NCBI RefSeq assembly: GCF_000016285.1
Contig: NC_011986.1
Location: 1-64,000, forward strand
Direction: 5' to 3'
Origin: Allorhizobium ampelinum S4
Lineage (GTDB): Bacteria > Pseudomonadota > Alphaproteobacteria > Rhizobiales > Rhizobiaceae
DNA length: 64,000 bases
Both the position numbers and the translations under genes were made by a program. This document shows positions 7,399-16,260 of the stretch, piece by piece. The notes under the pieces are model-generated. The model was given only the letters and a program-made list of their open reading frames with translations. It was not told where the DNA came from and searched no databases. The stretch's first letter is position 1. Each line of letters starts with the position of its first letter.

Positions 7399-10161
7399 AT
7401 GGAGTTCTTCTTCGGAGCGTTCACGAGTGAATGGGAGCAGAAGCGCGCAGCGCTCTTGCATGAGATGTCACTTGGAGGAAAGGCGGCGCAATCTGAGGAA
7501 AACCTCTTCAAGTACGTCCATCAGATTAAGGAGGTCAGGCGCGGGGGAGGTGGACCGAAGGCTAAACCTATGCGGATGCCTCGCATGCAGTTTCCCCGGA
7601 TCTCAATGCCCTCTGGTAGCGCGGCGGCTTCAGGCCGCCCGATGGAGGCGCGACTTACGAGCATCGCGAAGGGTAGTCAGCCAGCTGTTGTGAAAATGGC
7701 CTCCTATGGCGGCGGTGCACGCGTCGGATCGATGCTCAACTACGTCTCGCGTGGCGGTGAGTTGAAGGTGGAGAATGAAAACGGTGAGAAACTCGAAGGT
7801 CGTGAAGATCTTGCTCGCGTTCGGGGCGACTGGAACCACCTGTTTCAGAACCGGACCGAGAGCCGAGATATTGGAAGCTTCTCGGTGGAGGTTGCGGCCA
7901 GTGCTGATGGAGAGGATTTGCATGGGCGGGTGCGAGATATCCTATCGAGCGGTTTTGGCGACCGTCGGTATGTTTATGCCGTTGCGGAGCGCGCTGATGG
8001 CTCATTGACGATTGATGGCCTTGTCGTTCTACGAAGCGGGCAGGGTAAGAGGCTTACAGCCGACGCCAGGGCCGCCGGGTTCGTGCAGCAAAGTTTTGAC
8101 GCAAGCGCAGTCGCAGGTCAGGGCGCTGCGAGGTTTTCCTTCGGAGGCTATGGAAACGGTGTAGATTACGGCACTACGAAGGTTCGGGAGCTTATCGCGG
8201 ACAGTGCCGAGGTTCGGGATGATCGCGGACGCTTAATAGCAGACGGTAAGGCGGCCGGGGATCTCGTTCAAAAAGAGTGGCGCGAAGAGCTTCACAGCCG
8301 CAAAAGCCGCGATGTGATGCATGTCATCATGTCGGCCCGTGGCGGAACAGATGCAGGAGCCTTTGAAGGCGCTGTTCGAGATTTCCTCGCTGACCAGTTT
8401 GCTGGACATCGGTACGTCTTTGCGATGCACGACCCTGAAACCGACACCAAGGAAGCAGGGGAGGGGGGCAAGCGTCCGCATGTCCATGCGCATGCTATTG
8501 TCACGATGCGATCAGAAGCCGGGGACCGGATCGAGACAACGCCGGCGACCTTCCGCCAATGGCGTGAAGTGATGGCCGAGAAGGCGCGCGATCACGGCAT
8601 CAATATGGAAATGACGGATCGACGGGAGTTCGCCTCAGCGCCTGCCTACACCCGTAATCAGGTTCGCGCTGTAAACCGCGACGGTAGAACTGAGCATGTT
8701 GGAACAAGTGAACCTGCCCAGGCTCGCTACGATGCAAAGCGATCCGGTCGACGCACCGTAGCGTCAAGTGATCGCAGCAGGCAGTATACGGTCAAGGCTT
8801 TGGAGACTTGGCAGAAGATCGCGGCGGTGGCCGGCGATCGCCAGACTGTCGCCTATGCGGCCGAGTATCGCGACACGCTGCAGACCGGTCTTGCGGATCC
8901 GCAGGCGTTGAACAGTGGAACAGTGATCGAGGCTGATTTCGGCGGTGATTACCGGTCCAATATGGTAGCTTTGAATAAGATCATTTCGGAGGCAGAGGAT
9001 ATGCGGGAACAGACGAGGCCGGAATTTGAGGTCTATGAAAAGAAAGTTGAAATCGCTCTTTTCAAGCTCGAGCGCAGTGCCGGAACAGAAGATCGGGCCG
9101 CTTTTGAGGAAGTCGCAGAAGCGGCGCGCGAGTTCGTCAATCTTCGCAGAGAGCTTGTCGAAATCGGAGAGCGTGATGCACTTCGAGCCAACGGGGGTTG
9201 GACTGAGCAGGAAGATGGTGCCGATCTTGCCGAAGCGCGGGCGGCAGTCGAGACTACAGAGCAGGCTTCGCCCGAAGATCGATGGGATGCCGCGGTGGCG
9301 AAATACGGCGAGCATATGGTCGAGGTCGGCAATAACGTGTTGATGGAGATCGAGCATCACCGCGAAGGTATCGCGCGAGTTGAGGCGGGAGAATTCGACG
9401 CGTCCGATCTCGAAAGATACAAAGCCGGACTGCATGCCGCTCTTGAAGATGCCGCTGACACGGCTGTTGGTGGCAACGATTACCTCCGAGAGGTTGGCAA
9501 TAACGATCCGGAGCTGAAGGAGGCGGTCGAGTCTCTTGATCGTCATGTGGCTGCGAAAGAAGCAGAGGAGGTGCGTGATGCAATTGGAAGGTGGGCGTGG
9601 AACGCCGCATCTGAGACGCACGGGAGCGATGTCGTAATTACCGGCCACAAACAGATGGAAAACGTCAATTATTACAGAGACGGCCTCCAAATGATCGACG
9701 CCGGCGAGCTATCCGAAACGGATCGCGAGAGCTTCAAAGCTGGCCTTGCTAAGTCTCTCGAAACAGCTGCAGAGGCTGCGGTTGAGGGCAATGGTTACAT
9801 CCGTGATCTTGCGAAGCATGATCAGGATCTGAATACAGCGATTGAAAAGCTTGAGCGTGAAGATGGCCGGTCAGACACCGACGGGTCCGCCAAGACACCA
9901 GCAACCACGGATGTTGTTGATGAAAGACAACGTGACCTCCAGGCAGAGATCGAGGATGAACGCGGCCAGCCTGACGAACGAGAGGCCCATGAGCTTGCCG
10001 ACGTGGAGGCTACTCACAAGCAGCAGGATCGTGTAAACAAGGAGAGAGGTGGCGAAACCACGCGGACGGATCCTGCACAACAGCACGTTCCTCGTCTTGA
10101 GGAGCTTGAGCGTGAACAGACGGAGCAAAGGAAGCGCGATCGAGACGATCGCGAGCGGTGA
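7399..10161 (+). CDS. VirD2-like conjugative relaxase (MOB_P-like), 920 aa
   Basis: This enzyme would nick oriT and covalently carry the strand to the recipient. After a basic N-terminal extension, KMASYGGGARVGSMLNYVSR (Tyr at about residue 115) matches the VirD2 N-terminal nicking-Tyr motif. The metal-binding histidines are in RPHVHAHAIV (about 361-365). Residues 155-215 look like a degenerate copy of the 305-370 segment, without the HxH. Two tandem repeats of about 75 aa lie near 640-820, before a charged tail. ATG 7399 has GGAGG upstream and follows mobC directly. It is much longer than VirD2 (about 450 aa). The subfamily is uncertain. Confidence 0.88.
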   Translation: MEFFFGAFTSEWEQKRAALLHEMSLGGKAAQSEENLFKYVHQIKEVRRGGGGPKAKPMRMPRMQFPRISMPSGSAAASGRPMEARLTSIAKGSQPAVVKMASYGGGARVGSMLNYVSRGGELKVENENGEKLEGREDLARVRGDWNHLFQNRTESRDIGSFSVEVAASADGEDLHGRVRDILSSGFGDRRYVYAVAERADGSLTIDGLVVLRSGQGKRLTADARAAGFVQQSFDASAVAGQGAARFSFGGYGNGVDYGTTKVRELIADSAEVRDDRGRLIADGKAAGDLVQKEWREELHSRKSRDVMHVIMSARGGTDAGAFEGAVRDFLADQFAGHRYVFAMHDPETDTKEAGEGGKRPHVHAHAIVTMRSEAGDRIETTPATFRQWREVMAEKARDHGINMEMTDRREFASAPAYTRNQVRAVNRDGRTEHVGTSEPAQARYDAKRSGRRTVASSDRSRQYTVKALETWQKIAAVAGDRQTVAYAAEYRDTLQTGLADPQALNSGTVIEADFGGDYRSNMVALNKIISEAEDMREQTRPEFEVYEKKVEIALFKLERSAGTEDRAAFEEVAEAAREFVNLRRELVEIGERDALRANGGWTEQEDGADLAEARAAVETTEQASPEDRWDAAVAKYGEHMVEVGNNVLMEIEHHREGIARVEAGEFDASDLERYKAGLHAALEDAADTAVGGNDYLREVGNNDPELKEAVESLDRHVAAKEAEEVRDAIGRWAWNAASETHGSDVVITGHKQMENVNYYRDGLQMIDAGELSETDRESFKAGLAKSLETAAEAAVEGNGYIRDLAKHDQDLNTAIEKLEREDGRSDTDGSAKTPATTDVVDERQRDLQAEIEDERGQPDEREAHELADVEATHKQQDRVNKERGGETTRTDPAQQHVPRLEELEREQTEQRKRDRDDRER
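9316..9855 (+). repeat. Tandem domain repeat inside the relaxase
   Basis: Two protein segments, at about 9340-9545 and 9655-9855, share a pattern: EHHREGIARVEAGEFDASDL against VNYYRDGLQMIDAGELSETD, then YKAGLHAALEDAADTA against FKAGLAKSLETAAEAA, then GNDYLREVGNNDPEL against GNGYIRDLAKHDQDL. Both are predicted to be alpha-helical. The role is unknown; it may be a scaffold or a recognition segment for VirD4. Confidence 0.65.
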
Positions 10162-10167
10162 TGGGCC

Positions 10168-10368
10168 ATGACAGAGAAATTCGTGATACAGGCCGATAAT
10201 TCAAAAGCCGATGAAGGCGCGGGTAAGGTTATGGGCTACGCGATTCTGCTGGTCGCTGGCCTTGGTGTGTTGAGTTACGTCTACCAGACGGTCGTCGGAT
10301 GGTATGAAGCGGCCGCGACCTGGTTCGCAGACATGGGCCAGTACCTTGCGGGCTTTTGGCCGTTCTAG
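10168..10368 (+). CDS. Small single-pass membrane protein after the relaxase
   Basis: This 66-aa protein starts 7 nt after the relaxase stop and is probably in the same transcript. It has a charged N-terminus of about 20 residues, one hydrophobic segment (about 22-42, VMGYAILLVAGLGVLSYVYQ) and an aromatic C-terminus ending in WPF. The family is not recognised. The position suggests a role in DNA transfer. Confidence 0.65.
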   Translation: MTEKFVIQADNSKADEGAGKVMGYAILLVAGLGVLSYVYQTVVGWYEAAATWFADMGQYLAGFWPF

Positions 10369-10392
10369 GCCTTCTAGCAGGTCGAAGTTTAT

Positions 10393-10411
10393 CGGCCCTG
10401 AGAGCGGGCCG
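10393..10411. terminator. Bidirectional terminator hairpin between mob and virD4
   Basis: CGGCCC (10393-10398), a 7-nt loop and GGGCCG (10406-10411) form a perfect stem followed by TTTCAT. It sits in the 51-bp gap between the convergent relaxase operon and virD4, where termination is expected. Confidence 0.6.
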
Positions 10412-10419
10412 TTTCATAT

Positions 10420-12519
10420 TCAGGCTGTCTCTGGATCTGGAACGGTTGCAGCGAAAACGTCCATGATGTTTTTCCGCTTCGTCGGGTTCTTTCCGGCGCT
10501 GGCTTTCTCGACCTGTTCGCGAAGCCTTTGTACTGCAAGAGATTGCAGCGCTTCTATTTCCTTTCGCCGTGCGATGTCATCTGACGTTGAGCTATTGCGC
10601 TTCGGGGCTTTCGGCCGGGCTGCGGGCGTGGCTTTGGTTTTCGAGGTCAACGCCGCGGGGTTGACGGTGCGCTTCGCTGGAGGGGCGGCCGGCGCTGTGG
10701 CTTGCGCTGGCTCCGGCGCCTCCGCTGCAGGAATCTGCTTTTCCGGTTCTTTCTGAGCGGGACCGGCTTCCGGTATGTTCGTTTGGACTGCAGCCGAAGG
10801 CTCAGCTACCGGCGCTACGTTTCCCGCATTCTCATATTCTGCAGTCGTCGCCGGGACCGGCTTCGATGGAAGGTACTCAATATCCGGAACGCTTGGGATG
10901 TGAGCCTGGGCATAGGCTTCAGCAGCTTTGAATGGCTGCGTGTTGAAGAACCGAAGCTTTTCGGCAAAGATCGGACGCTGGCCCTCTACCAGCAGGATCA
11001 TTCTATTTTCCGGCATTTGCCGGACCTCCTGAGACATCATGAGGTCTCGCTCGCGAATTTGCTCGACCTTCGTTCGCCGTGGAAGTCCCATTATTTCTAT
11101 GGTGCGAGACTCTGAGGAATAGCGAATGGTCCTTTTGCCCAGAGCTCGTGACGCATAGTCGGCCGTGGCCTGATCATTTGCACCAAGGATCAACTGATAG
11201 CCGCAATTCCCCAAGAGCGAGTGCCGCGAGGTCTCCCCATATATCTCATCGAGGTTTTTAAGATCCTGAATGATGAAAGCGAGCTTGATGTTGTAACCGG
11301 CCACATAGGGCAGCTTCGTCATGATCTCATCCATGCGTTTCAGCTGGCGAAACTCATCGAGGAGGAAATAGACGGGTACAGAATTTGGATCGTGTTCGAG
11401 CGTGAGAATGTTCATGACCTGCTGGACAAACAGGGTCAGCAAGGGCCTGAGAAGCGTGATGTCAGTGATGTTCGGGGCGAGATAGATCGTTATAGGCCGC
11501 CGCTTCATGGCACGAAGGTCCATGTCGGTGAAGTTCGTTGCTGCGACAACGCGTTCGTTCTTGAAGGGTCGCATAGCCTTCTGGATATCAAGAAGGGCTG
11601 ATGCAGCGGCTCGATCAGACAATGAGATATATGAGTTGAAACTCTCGACTGTAAACTTCGAGAGGTAAGGTTCTTTCTCTTTGATGTGCTTCATCAAAGC
11701 CTGGAGATCCATGCCGCTGTTGAAGAAGGAGTTGATTTCGCCAAGATTGCGGCGGTCGTGGTAGAATGGGCTTTCCAGCATGTAGCTTATTGCGCCTGCA
11801 ATGACGTTTTGCGCGATCGCTTGCCATACCGAGTTTTCCGACTCCGTGTTCTCCGGGACAAGAATGCTGGCGATATTTTGAATGTCGGTTGTTCGATTGC
11901 CCCGTTCTGGTCTCACAAAATCGAGCGGATTGTAGCTGTTCGTGCGCTCCGACCCCGGCGCGAAAATGAAGACCTGGCTGCCATTCTTCTTCCGATAGCC
12001 GGCCGTCGCCCTGAAGACCTCGCCCTTCAAGTCGGTAACGATCATCGAGCCTTCATGCATGAGAGCATTCGGAATGACGTAACCGGCACCTTTACCGGAC
12101 CTTGTCGGCCCGATGATCAGGTGATGGCGATCGTCCTGCGCCCGGAGGACCTTGCCTCCAAAACCACCGAAAATATGCCCCTTCTTGCCGAACCATTTCC
12201 CCATCCGCAAACCCGCGATGTCCTGAAACGCGGCGTCCCCTAATGGGCTCGTGACTGGCCTAAGGCCGAGATATGCAGTAATTGCGGCGATCACGAAGGC
12301 AGGCACCAATGACCCCAGGGCGACCTTCTGCAGGGTAGGATTATCGCTGTAAGCCCAGAACTGTTGGATTGGCGCGAAAGGATTGCTTCGTATCGTTGTA
12401 TCGAGGATCCTGCCATCGCCGTAAAAAAGGTGAAGGCCAGCGCCATATCCAAGCATCCAGGCCGCAAAGGCAACCGCGAGGCAAAACGCTAGGTAGACGG
12501 CTTTGAAGCCCTTCGTCAT
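10420..12519 (-). CDS. virD4: VirD4-type coupling protein
   Basis: This 699-aa inner-membrane ATPase links the relaxosome to the VirB channel. Transmembrane segments lie at about residues 8-32 and 66-86. Walker A is GPTRSGKGAGYVIPN at about residue 137, and VPVYFLLDEFRQL is the Walker B region. The C-terminus is Pro/Ala-rich and variable (about 560-699), as often seen in VirD4 proteins. Its ATG overlaps the virB11 stop, and it closes the long minus-strand operon. The length is within the family's range. Confidence 0.94.
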   Translation of the reverse strand: MTKGFKAVYLAFCLAVAFAAWMLGYGAGLHLFYGDGRILDTTIRSNPFAPIQQFWAYSDNPTLQKVALGSLVPAFVIAAITAYLGLRPVTSPLGDAAFQDIAGLRMGKWFGKKGHIFGGFGGKVLRAQDDRHHLIIGPTRSGKGAGYVIPNALMHEGSMIVTDLKGEVFRATAGYRKKNGSQVFIFAPGSERTNSYNPLDFVRPERGNRTTDIQNIASILVPENTESENSVWQAIAQNVIAGAISYMLESPFYHDRRNLGEINSFFNSGMDLQALMKHIKEKEPYLSKFTVESFNSYISLSDRAAASALLDIQKAMRPFKNERVVAATNFTDMDLRAMKRRPITIYLAPNITDITLLRPLLTLFVQQVMNILTLEHDPNSVPVYFLLDEFRQLKRMDEIMTKLPYVAGYNIKLAFIIQDLKNLDEIYGETSRHSLLGNCGYQLILGANDQATADYASRALGKRTIRYSSESRTIEIMGLPRRTKVEQIRERDLMMSQEVRQMPENRMILLVEGQRPIFAEKLRFFNTQPFKAAEAYAQAHIPSVPDIEYLPSKPVPATTAEYENAGNVAPVAEPSAAVQTNIPEAGPAQKEPEKQIPAAEAPEPAQATAPAAPPAKRTVNPAALTSKTKATPAARPKAPKRNSSTSDDIARRKEIEALQSLAVQRLREQVEKASAGKNPTKRKNIMDVFAATVPDPETA

Positions 12520-13538
12520 GCTTCATCTCTTGCAAAGAAAATCTCCGAAACGCCGCGCTTGCCTCCTTCGCGGCGGAGCTGGATGACGATCGGAATCACC
12601 ATTTGAATGTAGGACATTAAGTCCTGCTTCGAGTAGCCCGCCGACATGCCGGATTGCTGCATCATCATTGCAAGTTGCTCATATGCCCCCATAGGGGTGT
12701 CTGCATGAACTGTGGACATGCTACCCGGATGACCGGTGTTGATGGCGCGCAGGAAAGAGAAAGCTTCAGCGCCTCTGATCTCGCCCACGAAAAGGCGGTC
12801 AGGACGCATGCGCAGTGCCGACTCGAGCAGGTTTTGAATGGTCACATTGGACGTACCTTGCCCACCTTTGGAAGCAACCAAGTGGACTGCGTTTTTCTGT
12901 GGCGGAAAAAGTTCCCGCGTGTCTTCGAGCGTCAAGATGCGCTCGTTCAGGTCAACTGAGTTGAGGCAGGCATTTAAGAATGTCGTTTTGCCCGAGGACG
13001 TGCCGCCGCTGATAAGGATCGAAACCCGCTTCGTGATCGCAGTATGGATGAAGTCGTAGATCTTTTCTTGGCGCAAATACCCGATGAGCTCGCGATCGAC
13101 ATTGCTCAACCCTCCAACGGCAACCGACACCTTATCGAGCGATCCGTTGTCCCTGTAATCTTCCAGAGAGAAATTCTGGACGACCTGCTTTCGGATGGTA
13201 ATGGATCCTCCGTCAGGAGCCGCGGGCGGTAAAACGACCTGAATGCGCTCACCAGTGGGCAGCGCCGCGCTTAGGATTGGATTGGCCTGGTTCAAGAACT
13301 GCTTTGTTGAGGCGGCGACGCGTTCTCCGATGTTCTCTATCTCTTGCGCGGTCAGAACATCGATAAGATGATGCTCCATATGGTCCGCGCCAAACCGTTC
13401 CACGTAAACGTGGCCCGGCTTGTTGATCGCGATTTCGACAACCTTTGGATCATCAAGAAATGGCCTGATGGGCTCCAACGAACGGGTCAGGAAATAGTGG
13501 GGATCATGAACCAGTGGGTTACCTGCTGGAGCGTTCAC
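12516..13538 (-). CDS. virB11: VirB11 secretion/assembly ATPase
   Basis: This 340-aa hexameric traffic ATPase powers pilus biogenesis and substrate transfer. Walker A is SGGTSSGKTTFLNA at about residue 177. The Asp box ILTLEDTRELF and the His box (GHPGSMSTVHADTP) are visible. The start overlaps the 3' end of virB10 by 20 nt, indicating translational coupling. The length is typical. Confidence 0.95.
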   Translation of the reverse strand: MNAPAGNPLVHDPHYFLTRSLEPIRPFLDDPKVVEIAINKPGHVYVERFGADHMEHHLIDVLTAQEIENIGERVAASTKQFLNQANPILSAALPTGERIQVVLPPAAPDGGSITIRKQVVQNFSLEDYRDNGSLDKVSVAVGGLSNVDRELIGYLRQEKIYDFIHTAITKRVSILISGGTSSGKTTFLNACLNSVDLNERILTLEDTRELFPPQKNAVHLVASKGGQGTSNVTIQNLLESALRMRPDRLFVGEIRGAEAFSFLRAINTGHPGSMSTVHADTPMGAYEQLAMMMQQSGMSAGYSKQDLMSYIQMVIPIVIQLRREGGKRGVSEIFFARDEA

Positions 13539-14727
13539 GTTTGATCTCCTTCATCGCTTCTGTAACCGGATCGTCGTACATGTCGCTGAAATCGAGGTCT
13601 TGGCGCACGAAGATGAAGATGCGTTCGCCCTGTGGGACGCTGATCGTTGGGGGGATGCGAAGATTTTCTGAAAGCACGGTGTTTGCCATGTCGCTAAACG
13701 TCTGCGCGATCGTCTCGCGAGCGAGATCCGCCCCACGCTGCGCATCATCATTGTTGGAACCTGAACTCTGTTCGCTTCCATATCCCGTCAGATAGCTTGC
13801 GCCGCCACCAACGATCGAAAGAAGGATGGAAGCACCGAAACGCTCCCGGAACTTGTTATCAACGTGACCTGTCAATCCTGATCGACCGAGGCTATCCGCT
13901 CCGATTGAGTTTAGCCTCACGCTGGCACCATCGTCACGGATCAGGCGTGTCCAGACGACGAAGATACGCTTCTGTCCACGCGTAACCTCCGACTGGTATT
14001 CGCCAATTAGGCGCGTGCCTGTAGGGATGATCACGCGCCGGCCGTCGAACGAGTAGACATCCTGAGATGTAATAGCACGGATCTGCCCGGGAAGATCACT
14101 CACGATGGCCGTTTCCAGAATGCCTGGAATAAGCGTGCCTTCTGGCACTAAAGCGTCGAGGCGCTTCAGCTGTCTGGCCTTGGCGCTGCGATCTCCTATC
14201 GCGCTCGCGGACGAGAGGTATTGGCTATTCTTGTCCTCGCCGGCAACCGTCAACGGCGGGCCGCTGGCCGACCCGTCCAGCGAACCATTCCCGTTGCCTC
14301 CCAAATTCTGGTCCATAGTGATGAGCTTTGACCTGAAGCGCTCGGGAAACTCCTCCACTTTGGGTACTTCCACGGTCGGAGGCGGAGCCACTGGTGGTGG
14401 CGGCACGTTAAACGTTGTCGTGTCGGCTGGCGGCTCGGGTGGCGGCGGAGGTGGTGGTAAGACGACGACCGGCTGTTCTGGGGCAGGTTGCGGCTCACCA
14501 TCGCGCACGAAGCCAGGCGGCCGGAACGTCGTGGTGCGAAACTCTTCATCTGACTGGGAATTATCTCGCGGCTCATCTTTCGAGGTCGCAAGGACCATGT
14601 ATGCGGCGATAACGCCGAAAATCACCAGAGCAGCCATTCCGGCCGTCTGGTTCCGTTTTGCGTTCTTGTTGCTGACATCCGTTTCGTCAGCCTGCGCCAT
14701 AGCTTCAAGTTCGGGGCTGCGCTTCAT
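13519..14727 (-). CDS. virB10: VirB10 energy-sensing channel scaffold
   Basis: This 402-aa bitopic protein spans both membranes and opens the channel on ATP signals. A short cytoplasmic N-terminus is followed by one TM (about residues 29-46) and a Pro-rich periplasmic linker (about 75-125). The conserved TrbI/VirB10 beta-barrel domain then contains VPEGTLIPGILETAIVSDLP, GTRLIGEY and SLGRSGLTGHVDNKFRERFG. The start overlaps virB9's stop by 1 nt. Confidence 0.95.
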   Translation of the reverse strand: MKRSPELEAMAQADETDVSNKNAKRNQTAGMAALVIFGVIAAYMVLATSKDEPRDNSQSDEEFRTTTFRPPGFVRDGEPQPAPEQPVVVLPPPPPPPEPPADTTTFNVPPPPVAPPPTVEVPKVEEFPERFRSKLITMDQNLGGNGNGSLDGSASGPPLTVAGEDKNSQYLSSASAIGDRSAKARQLKRLDALVPEGTLIPGILETAIVSDLPGQIRAITSQDVYSFDGRRVIIPTGTRLIGEYQSEVTRGQKRIFVVWTRLIRDDGASVRLNSIGADSLGRSGLTGHVDNKFRERFGASILLSIVGGGASYLTGYGSEQSSGSNNDDAQRGADLARETIAQTFSDMANTVLSENLRIPPTISVPQGERIFIFVRQDLDFSDMYDDPVTEAMKEIKRERSSR

Positions 14728-15536
14728 TAGTTGCCGCTCCTTCTGCGCTTGCTTGCGTCCGGATCAGGTTTTGGAGCCATGATGTCAGGGTCAGGGGCTG
14801 CAAAATCGGGCTTGCGTAGATTGAAAATGCAGGTCCATTGGTTCCCGTCTCGCAGCGTGTATTGCGTCGCCGTGCCATCAACGACGATGTATTCGCCCTC
14901 TTTTCTGAAATTCCGAAGGGTCTCAGAGAAGTCGGACTGAACCGCAAAGATCGCTGGTACGCGCCCTTTGAACTTAAAGAACGTCTTTTTCCCGTCATCG
15001 AAGACCATAGACGGCTTCAAAGCGGCATCACCCGAAAATGAATAGTCGATATTTACATTGGCCTTGTCGATATTGCTTACGTTCGGATTCGCGGCTCTAA
15101 ACTCCGCCTCTTTCCGCAGAGATGCGTTCAAGTCCTTCTCGGGGTACACAAACCGGATTCCGAAGACCTTACGTTCGTCTGTCGGCGCGTAGTCATTTAA
15201 TTCGAGGAAATAGATCCGCTTGGATGTCACGACATTCATGTTCGTAGAAACACCCTTCGCAATAGGTTTTACGAAAAGGATGTTCCCTTTTTCAGACGGT
15301 GCGACCTGCCAGCTGTCGGTGTCGCCAAGAGAGATCGTCTCGAACTTTTCATCTTCATCGAAGATGATCATCGTTGAGATGCCGTAAGTCGCTGAGACCT
15401 TCACCACGTTGTTTGGCTGGTAAACGACGCTTGTGACGCGTGAATCCAAAGTGCCCGGACGAGGCTGCTGTGCGCCGAAGGCGTGAGTCATCGTTGCGGC
15501 CATGAAGGCCGCTGAAAAAAGTAGTCTGACTCTCAT
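14727..15536 (-). CDS. virB9: VirB9 outer-membrane complex protein
   Basis: This 269-aa periplasmic protein has a signal peptide (about residues 1-21, cleaved after AFG). The N-terminal VirB9 domain follows, then the CagX/TrbG region with NIDYSFSGDAALKPSMVFDD and KTFFKFKG. It forms the outer-membrane core with VirB7 and VirB10. The ATG overlaps the virB8 stop (ATGA). Confidence 0.94.
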   Translation of the reverse strand: MRVRLLFSAAFMAATMTHAFGAQQPRPGTLDSRVTSVVYQPNNVVKVSATYGISTMIIFDEDEKFETISLGDTDSWQVAPSEKGNILFVKPIAKGVSTNMNVVTSKRIYFLELNDYAPTDERKVFGIRFVYPEKDLNASLRKEAEFRAANPNVSNIDKANVNIDYSFSGDAALKPSMVFDDGKKTFFKFKGRVPAIFAVQSDFSETLRNFRKEGEYIVVDGTATQYTLRDGNQWTCIFNLRKPDFAAPDPDIMAPKPDPDASKRRRSGN

Positions 15537-16225
15537 CCTGCTGCTCCCGGCGTAACCGTTTCCTGATCGCGACGGTAGTTGTACACCTGGAAGCCAAGGG
15601 GGTTTTCAAACCGCCAATCGTTGCGCTCCGGTGTGTCCGTATAACGGAAGCGGACAACAGAGATGTAGTGCCGGGTGATATTGTCACTTTCAGAACTCTC
15701 CGTTGTCGAGAACCGGACGAGCGCAGTGCTAGCGTTCGAGAACGTGACCGACTTTACGTCAACGGTGATTTTCTTGTTTCTGCCCAAACGCCTGCCCGGG
15801 TTGTTCGGATTAGCGGCGCTCCATTCGTCTTGGAGCTCCTTGGCCGCATCGGCCGTGGAAAGAAGCGCGGCAATTCCAAAGTTTTGCTGGATGGCAAACG
15901 GGTCATAGCCCTCGCGTGAGCGGATGTACCGGACAACATTGGCCTGAGTGACAGCCTGCTGGTCAGTGAGGTTTGCCGAGCGCGTGAGCCCGGTCTTGAC
16001 CTCGATGTAACCTGTATTTTTATCGACCTCGACGATGTAGGGCTCGAAGGTCTTGAGCGGAACCAACATCACCAGCGTCCCGAGCGACATAAGGGTGATG
16101 GCGCTCATTATCAGGGCGATAAACCAAGCGAATGTCCTTGAGCGATTTGCCTTTTTTACAATCTCCTGTTCCCACTTGTCGCCGTCTTGAAAATAGCTCC
16201 GGAGAGCTTCATTTGAATCTGCCAT
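15533..16225 (-). CDS. virB8: VirB8 inner-membrane assembly factor
   Basis: This 230-aa bitopic protein has a cytoplasmic N-terminus, a single TM at about residues 32-54 (FAWFIALIMSAITLMSLG) and an NTF2-like periplasmic domain. That domain contains VVRYIRSREGYD and HYISVVRFRYT, as in VirB8/TraJ. It nucleates assembly of the channel. It lies 35 bp downstream of virB6. Confidence 0.94.
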   Translation of the reverse strand: MADSNEALRSYFQDGDKWEQEIVKKANRSRTFAWFIALIMSAITLMSLGTLVMLVPLKTFEPYIVEVDKNTGYIEVKTGLTRSANLTDQQAVTQANVVRYIRSREGYDPFAIQQNFGIAALLSTADAAKELQDEWSAANPNNPGRRLGRNKKITVDVKSVTFSNASTALVRFSTTESSESDNITRHYISVVRFRYTDTPERNDWRFENPLGFQVYNYRRDQETVTPGAAG

Positions 16226-16260
16226 GGTCTAGCCCTTAAACCCCTCTGAACAGCCTGCGC

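Noticed and set aside
8764..9690. Long minus-strand frame (308 codons) inside the relaxase gene
   Set aside because: It is antisense to a well-supported relaxase, has no recognisable domain and no Shine-Dalgarno. It is explained by codon bias of the opposite strand.
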